Source: Bacillota bacterium
GTDB taxonomy: Bacteria > Bacillota > Clostridia > Christensenellales > Aristaeellaceae
DNA: 9,430 nucleotides
Direction: 5' to 3'
NCBI GenBank assembly: GCA_019137115.1
Contig: JAGVSV010000325.1
Location: 1-9,430, forward strand
The notes below the pieces were generated by a model. The model saw only the letters and a program-made list of their open reading frames with translations. It was not told the DNA's origin and searched no databases. This document shows positions 5,085 to 9,430 of the stretch, one piece after another. A program made the translations under genes and the position numbers. Position 1 is the first letter of the stretch, and every line of letters starts with the position of its first letter.

Positions 5085-7994
5085 ATGAAAGCCTATCGAT
5101 TGAGACGAGCCATCGTGTGGCTCACCTGCGCCGCCTTGTTGTTCACGATGCTGCCCGTCTTTGCCAGCAGCTATCCGTTTGTGGGCTATACGACTGATGA
5201 CCTGCGCATGCGCAAGCAGCCTTCCACAAACGCCGACATTCTGCTGGTGATCCCGGCCGGAGAAGCGCTGGTGATTTCCGGGGCAGACGGCAACTTCTAT
5301 ATTGTGGAGTATGAAGGGCGCTCGGGCTATGCGATGAAGTCCTTCATCACGCTGAACGACCCGGCGCCTGATGCGGTGAGCACCCCGGTGCCCGCCAGCC
5401 AGCAGGCGCTTACGCGTTATGTCCAGCTTACCAGCGGCGACACCGGCCAGCTGGTGCGCGCGTTGCAGGAAGCGCTCAAGGAACTGAATTATTATGACGG
5501 CCTGGTGGACGGCAAATATGGCTCGGGCACGATGGGCGCAGTGCGCGCTTTCCAGCAGCGCAATGCCCTGCCCGCCAACGGTGTGGCCGATCCGATCACG
5601 CAGGAAAAGTTGTTTGAAGGCCGCTCGGTCAACGCGTTCGGCCGCGAAACCGGCATCCAGACCCTGCCGATCAATGATGATGTGATTATGCGGCCGGGCG
5701 CCCGCGGGGAGCTGGTGACCGCGCTGCAGCAGCAGTTACAGGCGCTGGGCCTGTACAAGGGCGCGCTGGACGGGCGGTATGGTTCGGGCACCGAAAGCGC
5801 GGTGCGCGCGTTCCAGCAGGCCAACAACCTGCGCGCCGACGGTATTGCCGGCAAGAACACCCGACAGGCGCTGGCCGCCAAAGCCACGGCGACCACGGCG
5901 CCGTCCAACGCGGGACCCGCGGTTACCCCCTCCCCGGACTTTACGCCTCAGGAGGCGCCGGCCACCTACCCCTACAGCACGGCCACCACGGCGTCGGTCA
6001 ACATGCGCAAGCGCGCGTCCATTTCCGCCGCCCGGATGCTCACGGTACCCGCAGGCGGCACCATCAGCGTGCTGAAGGTCGAGGGCGATTTCCTTCAGGT
6101 AACCTACCGCAACTACACCGGCTATGTGATGGCCATGTATGTGGATATTCCCCCGCAGTACCTGCCTGGCAGCACCTTACAGCACGACGTCGAGGCGCAG
6201 ACCCGGTATGAGCGCCTTTCGGTCGGTTCCGAAGGCTTCAAGGTGCGCGCGCTGCAGCAGGCGCTGCAGGAACTGGGCTTCTTCCAGGGCGCCGCCGATG
6301 GCAAGTTCGGCACCCAGACCATGGCTTCGGTCAAGGCATTCCAGAAACAAAACGGCCTGCGCGAAACCGGCGTGGCGCTGGCGGAGCTGCAGAAATTGTT
6401 GTATGAGGAGCGCTGCCGCAATGCCCGCAACCAGCGCGTGTATGTGGCAACCCTGCCCCCGGTGGATGGCTGGCCGATGGAGCAGGGCGACCGGGGCGAC
6501 GCGGTGGTCACATTGCAGGAGCAGCTGCAAAAGCTCGGCCATTACACCGGCACGGTAACCAACGAATATACGCGCGCCACCGCCAATGCTGTGCGCGCCT
6601 TCCAGAAAGCCCACAGCATCCGGGAAACCGGTAAGGTGGATTCCTTTACCCTGTTGGCGCTGCGCACCGCGCTGGCGACCCCCGCGCAGCCGGACGGCTT
6701 CTGGACGCCTGGTCCCACCCCGCTTACGCAGGACAATGTCATCATCATCCGTTCGGGCACGCGCGGGCTGGCGGTGACCACGCTACAGGAGCGGCTGGTG
6801 CAGCTGGGCTATTACCAGATCACGCCGGACGGCGTGTACAACAGCGATGACATCACGGCGCTGCGCGCATTCCAGCGCAACAACGGCCTGACCATCACGG
6901 GCGTGGCGGACCTGGGCACGCAGCTGGCGCTGTACGCGGATACTGCTGTGGCCGCGCAGGGCGCTACGCAGCCGCCTGCCACCCCCGCGCCGACGGTCGT
7001 CAACGATTATCCCATCACGCTGCGCATCGGCATGAGCGGCGAAGCCGTTCGCGCCATGCAGGCACGCCTGATTGTGCTGAAATTCCTGACCGGCGCGGCA
7101 GATGGCGCGTTTGGCACGCAGACCGCCGCCGCGGTCAGCGCTTTCCAGCGCGCCAACAACCTGAAAGCGGACGGCCTGGCAGGCAAGCAGACGCTGACGG
7201 CGCTTTACGCCGCCGAAGCCAAGCCGCTTCCCACGCCCAAGCCCACGCAAGCCCCCACGCCCATCCAGGAGGAGGACAAGCCCACCCTGCGCGTGGGCGA
7301 CACCGGGGATGACGTGCGCGCCATGCAGCAGCGGTTGATCCAGCTGGGCTATCTGTCCGGCGGCGCCGATGGCATCTTTGGCCCCAAAACGTCGCTGGCG
7401 GTGCGGTCGTTCCAGACCAACAACAAACTAAGCGGCACCGGCATCGCTGATGACGTGACGCTGGCGCGCATGAACCTGCCCGGCGCAGTTGCCGCCACTG
7501 GTGTGGTCGCGCCACCCCTGCCCACCGCGGCTCCCATCACGGGTACTGGGTTCAAGCCTCCGTCGGCTTCGGAAGTGCGGTTTGCCGACTGGTACGGGGA
7601 AACGCGCGCGCGCATCCGTTCGCTGCCCAATGTGATTATCTATGACTTTACCTCCGGCGCGCACTACAACGTCAAGGTGTTCAGCGTGGGCAGGCACGCG
7701 GACGGCGAGCCCGTCACCCGGCAGGACACCGAGATCATGGAAAACGCCTTTGGCTACAACAACTGGACGCCGCGCCCGGTGTGGGTGATTTTCTCCGACG
7801 GCCGCGTCTACATGGGCTCCACGCACAGCCATGGGCATGAGGTGGACCACAACAGCGCCAACGGGCTGACGGGTCACATCTGCATCCATTTCCCGCGCTC
7901 GATGGAGGATGCCGTCGCCACCGGCCCGTATGCCGTATCGCATCAGAACGTCATCATGGCAGGCTGGGACCTGACCAGGAACATGGCAAGGTAG
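5085..7994 (+). CDS. Secreted multi-repeat peptidoglycan-binding protein with SH3 domains and a His/Cys C-terminal domain
   Basis: A 969-residue exported cell-wall protein. A signal peptide (Arg5, Arg7, Arg8, then hydrophobic 9-26) probably ends after VFA at residue 27. The order of domains is: an SH3-like domain (about 34-88), two PG_binding_1 repeats (115-177, 202-264), a Thr/Pro/Ala linker, a second SH3-like domain (about 298-353), five more repeats (378-440, 465-528, 555-617, 646-708, 735-797), a Pro-rich linker, and a C-terminal domain (about 835-969). The repeats share a pattern of Gly near the start, LQ, L-G-Y, DG-x-Y/F-G, AV-x-AFQ and N-x-L, and should bind peptidoglycan stem peptides. 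The C-terminal domain has a His cluster (His914, 916, 918, 922) and Cys933 flanked by His931 and His935. Its function is unknown, though it may be catalytic. The gene follows its own promoter and stops 2 nt before cmk. Confidence 0.9.
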   Translation: MKAYRLRRAIVWLTCAALLFTMLPVFASSYPFVGYTTDDLRMRKQPSTNADILLVIPAGEALVISGADGNFYIVEYEGRSGYAMKSFITLNDPAPDAVSTPVPASQQALTRYVQLTSGDTGQLVRALQEALKELNYYDGLVDGKYGSGTMGAVRAFQQRNALPANGVADPITQEKLFEGRSVNAFGRETGIQTLPINDDVIMRPGARGELVTALQQQLQALGLYKGALDGRYGSGTESAVRAFQQANNLRADGIAGKNTRQALAAKATATTAPSNAGPAVTPSPDFTPQEAPATYPYSTATTASVNMRKRASISAARMLTVPAGGTISVLKVEGDFLQVTYRNYTGYVMAMYVDIPPQYLPGSTLQHDVEAQTRYERLSVGSEGFKVRALQQALQELGFFQGAADGKFGTQTMASVKAFQKQNGLRETGVALAELQKLLYEERCRNARNQRVYVATLPPVDGWPMEQGDRGDAVVTLQEQLQKLGHYTGTVTNEYTRATANAVRAFQKAHSIRETGKVDSFTLLALRTALATPAQPDGFWTPGPTPLTQDNVIIIRSGTRGLAVTTLQERLVQLGYYQITPDGVYNSDDITALRAFQRNNGLTITGVADLGTQLALYADTAVAAQGATQPPATPAPTVVNDYPITLRIGMSGEAVRAMQARLIVLKFLTGAADGAFGTQTAAAVSAFQRANNLKADGLAGKQTLTALYAAEAKPLPTPKPTQAPTPIQEEDKPTLRVGDTGDDVRAMQQRLIQLGYLSGGADGIFGPKTSLAVRSFQTNNKLSGTGIADDVTLARMNLPGAVAATGVVAPPLPTAAPITGTGFKPPSASEVRFADWYGETRARIRSLPNVIIYDFTSGAHYNVKVFSVGRHADGEPVTRQDTEIMENAFGYNNWTPRPVWVIFSDGRVYMGSTHSHGHEVDHNSANGLTGHICIHFPRSMEDAVATGPYAVSHQNVIMAGWDLTRNMAR
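5427..7475 (+). repeat. Seven PG_binding_1 repeats encoded in the wall protein
   Basis: Units of about 63 codons lie at 5427-5615, 5688-5876, 6216-6404, 6477-6668, 6747-6935, 7020-7208 and 7287-7475. They are similar at protein level but not identical in DNA, so they are old duplications rather than recent ones. Units 1, 2, 3, 6 and 7 keep the DG-x-Y/F-G turn. Units 4 (VTNEYTRAT) and 5 (PDGVYNSDD) have drifted there. Confidence 0.88.
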
Positions 7995-7996
7995 GT

Positions 7997-8674
7997 ATGC
8001 CGGACACGATTGTTAACATCGCCATTGACGGCCCGGTGGGCGCAGGGAAGTCCACCGTAGCCGATGAAGTGGCCAGACGGCTGAACATATTGCACCTGGA
8101 CACAGGCGCCATGTACCGCGCGCTTGCCTTGCGGGTCCTTGCCCTGGGCATCGACCCTAGGGACGAAGCGACGGTTTCGGGATTGTGCGCGGACGCCGCG
8201 CTGCGCGTGGAAGTCGCCTTTGAGAACGGCATGCAGCGCACCCTGCTCAACGATGAGGATGTCAGCGGGCTGATCAGGACACAGGAAGCCGGCCTTGCGG
8301 CCTCCACCATTTCGCGCTACCGCCCGGTTCGGGAGTGGCTGGTCGCCCGGCAGCGGCAGATTGCCTGCACGCAGAGCATGGTGCTGGACGGCCGCGACAT
8401 TGGCACGGTGGTGCTGCCGGACGCGAAGGTCAAGGTGTATTTAACCGCAACGCCTGAGGAACGCGCCAGACGGCGCCACCAGCAGCTGCTGGAAGCCGGG
8501 CAGGTAGCCGTTTATCAGGATGTGCTGGAGCAGCTCAAAACCCGCGACCTGCAGGATCAGACGCGCGCGGTGGATCCCCTGCGCCCTGCCCGGGGCGCGG
8601 TGATGCTGGACACCACGCACCTGTCGTTTGAGCAGACGGTGCAGACAATTCTTGACCTGGTGGCATTGGCATGA
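7997..8674 (+). CDS. cmk: Cytidylate kinase
   Basis: A 225-residue cytoplasmic enzyme that phosphorylates CMP and dCMP with ATP, typical length for bacterial Cmk. The P-loop GPVGAGKST is at residues 12-20. The LDTGAMYRALAL motif follows at about 34-45. The lid and CMP-site region DGRDIGTVVLPDA starts at Asp131, and RARRR-type basic residues and the RDLQDQTRAVDPL stretch complete the family pattern. The start at 7997 is 2 nt after the wall protein stop. AAGG (7988-7991) in the end of that gene probably serves as ribosome binding site, so the two are likely co-transcribed and coupled. The stop overlaps the plsC start (ATGA). Confidence 0.96.
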   Translation: MPDTIVNIAIDGPVGAGKSTVADEVARRLNILHLDTGAMYRALALRVLALGIDPRDEATVSGLCADAALRVEVAFENGMQRTLLNDEDVSGLIRTQEAGLAASTISRYRPVREWLVARQRQIACTQSMVLDGRDIGTVVLPDAKVKVYLTATPEERARRRHQQLLEAGQVAVYQDVLEQLKTRDLQDQTRAVDPLRPARGAVMLDTTHLSFEQTVQTILDLVALA

Positions 8675-9300
8675 CAACACAACGCGCGGAAAGAAGCCCC
8701 TTTTACACCTTTGCCCGCATTGTGATGGGCATTGTGTTTGCGCTGATCTATCCCGTGCGCGCGCACAACAAGGAGCGGATGGACCGCGACGCGCCGTTCA
8801 TCATCGTGTCCAGCCACAGCAGCATGCTGGACCCGATGGCGATTGCGGTGAAGTGCAAACGCCATGAGATACGGTTCCTGGGCAAGAAGGAACTGACCCA
8901 GCACCCGGTGGTGCGCTGGCTGGTCAACCATCTGCACATGATCACGCTGGACCGGCACGCCACCGACATCGGCGCGATACGGGCTGCCCTTGACGTGCTC
9001 AAGCAGGGGCATGTGGTGGGCATCTTCCCGGAAGGAGGACGCCGCAAGCCCGAAAACGCGATGAAGGACCTGGAAAATGGCGTGAGCCTGCTGACGCTGC
9101 GCGCCAAAGTTCCGCTGATTCCCGTCCATTTCCGGGGGCCGTTCAAGCCTTTCCGAACCGTACATATGTATGTAGGCGAGCCGATTGCCTATGGTGATCT
9201 GCTGGAATCCGGCATCAACCGCGCCACTTGTGACGCGCTGACGGACCGCATCGCGCAAACCATGCTGTCGCTGGGCAGCGAGAACGTCGAAAATACCTGA
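8671..9300 (+). CDS. plsC: 1-acyl-sn-glycerol-3-phosphate acyltransferase
   Basis: A 209-residue membrane-associated acyltransferase that adds the second acyl chain to lysophosphatidic acid, giving phosphatidic acid for phospholipid synthesis. An N-terminal hydrophobic segment (about 12-29) would anchor it to the membrane. The catalytic HX4D motif is His49 to Asp54 (SHSSMLD). The second motif is FPEGG (119-123) followed by Arg124-Arg125, where FPEGTR is more usual. The third is VPLIPVHFRG (147-156). Asn before the catalytic His, common in the family, is Ser48 here. The start overlaps the cmk stop by 4 nt, a sign of translational coupling. The cmk-plsC-ispH order is common in Clostridia and supports the call. 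Acyl donor (acyl-ACP or acyl-phosphate derived) is not readable. Confidence 0.92.
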   Translation: MTTQRAERSPFYTFARIVMGIVFALIYPVRAHNKERMDRDAPFIIVSSHSSMLDPMAIAVKCKRHEIRFLGKKELTQHPVVRWLVNHLHMITLDRHATDIGAIRAALDVLKQGHVVGIFPEGGRRKPENAMKDLENGVSLLTLRAKVPLIPVHFRGPFKPFRTVHMYVGEPIAYGDLLESGINRATCDALTDRIAQTMLSLGSENVENT

Positions 9301-9350
9301 TCTTTTTTCATTTCTGGCAGGAAAGCCACAAGCGGCGTCGAAATAGATAG

Positions 9351-9357
9351 GGTGGAG
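9351..9357 (+). promoter_or_regulatory. Ribosome binding site for ispH
   Basis: GGTGGAG lies 7 nt before the GTG at 9365 and supports that codon as the ispH start. The 50 bases before it, after the plsC stop, hold no clear promoter or terminator. Confidence 0.65.
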
Positions 9358-9364
9358 AACTTCT

Positions 9365-9430
9365 GTGCCGATTGAAATCGCGGAACATGCCGGCTTTTGT
9401 GTTGGTGTAGGCCAGGCTGTGGATCGCGCG
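9365..9430 (+). CDS. ispH: 4-hydroxy-3-methylbut-2-enyl diphosphate reductase (3' partial)
   Basis: Only the first 22 codons are in the window. They read IAEHAGFCVGVGQAVDRA after a GTG start, matching the N-terminus of IspH, the iron-sulfur enzyme that makes IPP and DMAPP in the last step of the MEP isoprenoid pathway. Cys12 is the first cluster ligand, at the same number as in E. coli. In many Clostridia this gene is fused to or followed by ribosomal protein S1 (rpsA), but that part lies outside the window. The position behind cmk and plsC is the usual clostridial one. The reading is short, yet the motif and context together are specific. Confidence 0.88.
   Translation, partial: MPIEIAEHAGFCVGVGQAVDRA

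Noticed and set aside
9315..9328. Small inverted repeat TGGC-N6-GCCA after plsC, near a T-run
   Set aside because: The stem is only 4 bp and the T-run lies before it, not after it, so it is not a terminator for plsC. Transcription probably continues into ispH.

Overview
The window is GC-rich (roughly 60% by eye) and densely coded, with every gene on the + strand. Consensus sigma-A-type promoters, strong AGGAGG-like ribosome binding sites, an LCP-family wall enzyme and the gene order cmk-plsC-ispH point to a Gram-positive anaerobe of the class Clostridia. The genus cannot be named from this sequence. No RNA genes, insertion sequences, CRISPR arrays or attachment sites were seen, and no gene-free stretch exceeds about 100 bases.

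Region 1 (1-1028) is the 3' end of a DUF4091-type, glycoside-hydrolase-like gene whose start lies outside the window. It is followed by a consensus-perfect promoter (TTGACA, 17 nt, TATAAT at 1044-1072). That promoter opens region 2, a tight four-gene operon: a dCMP deaminase-like enzyme, an LCP wall-polymer transferase, endonuclease III (nth), and a cytoplasmic GH13 alpha-glucan hydrolase with a shortened C-terminus. Gaps between these genes are only 3 to 16 nt.

Region 3 starts at a second strong promoter (TTGACA, 17 nt, TAGAAT at 5027-5055), whose spacer carries a PhoB-box-like direct repeat. It drives a 969-residue secreted protein with two SH3-like domains, seven peptidoglycan-binding repeats and an unfamiliar His/Cys-rich C-terminal domain. 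Directly behind it come cmk (2-nt gap), plsC (4-nt overlap) and the first 22 codons of ispH. The wall protein is therefore probably co-transcribed with housekeeping genes for nucleotide, phospholipid and isoprenoid synthesis.

Most genes are ordinary clostridial housekeeping or envelope genes. The strongest candidate for something undescribed is the C-terminal domain of the wall protein (about residues 835-969). It has a histidine cluster and a GHICIHF motif that loosely recalls, but does not match, the L,D-transpeptidase active site.
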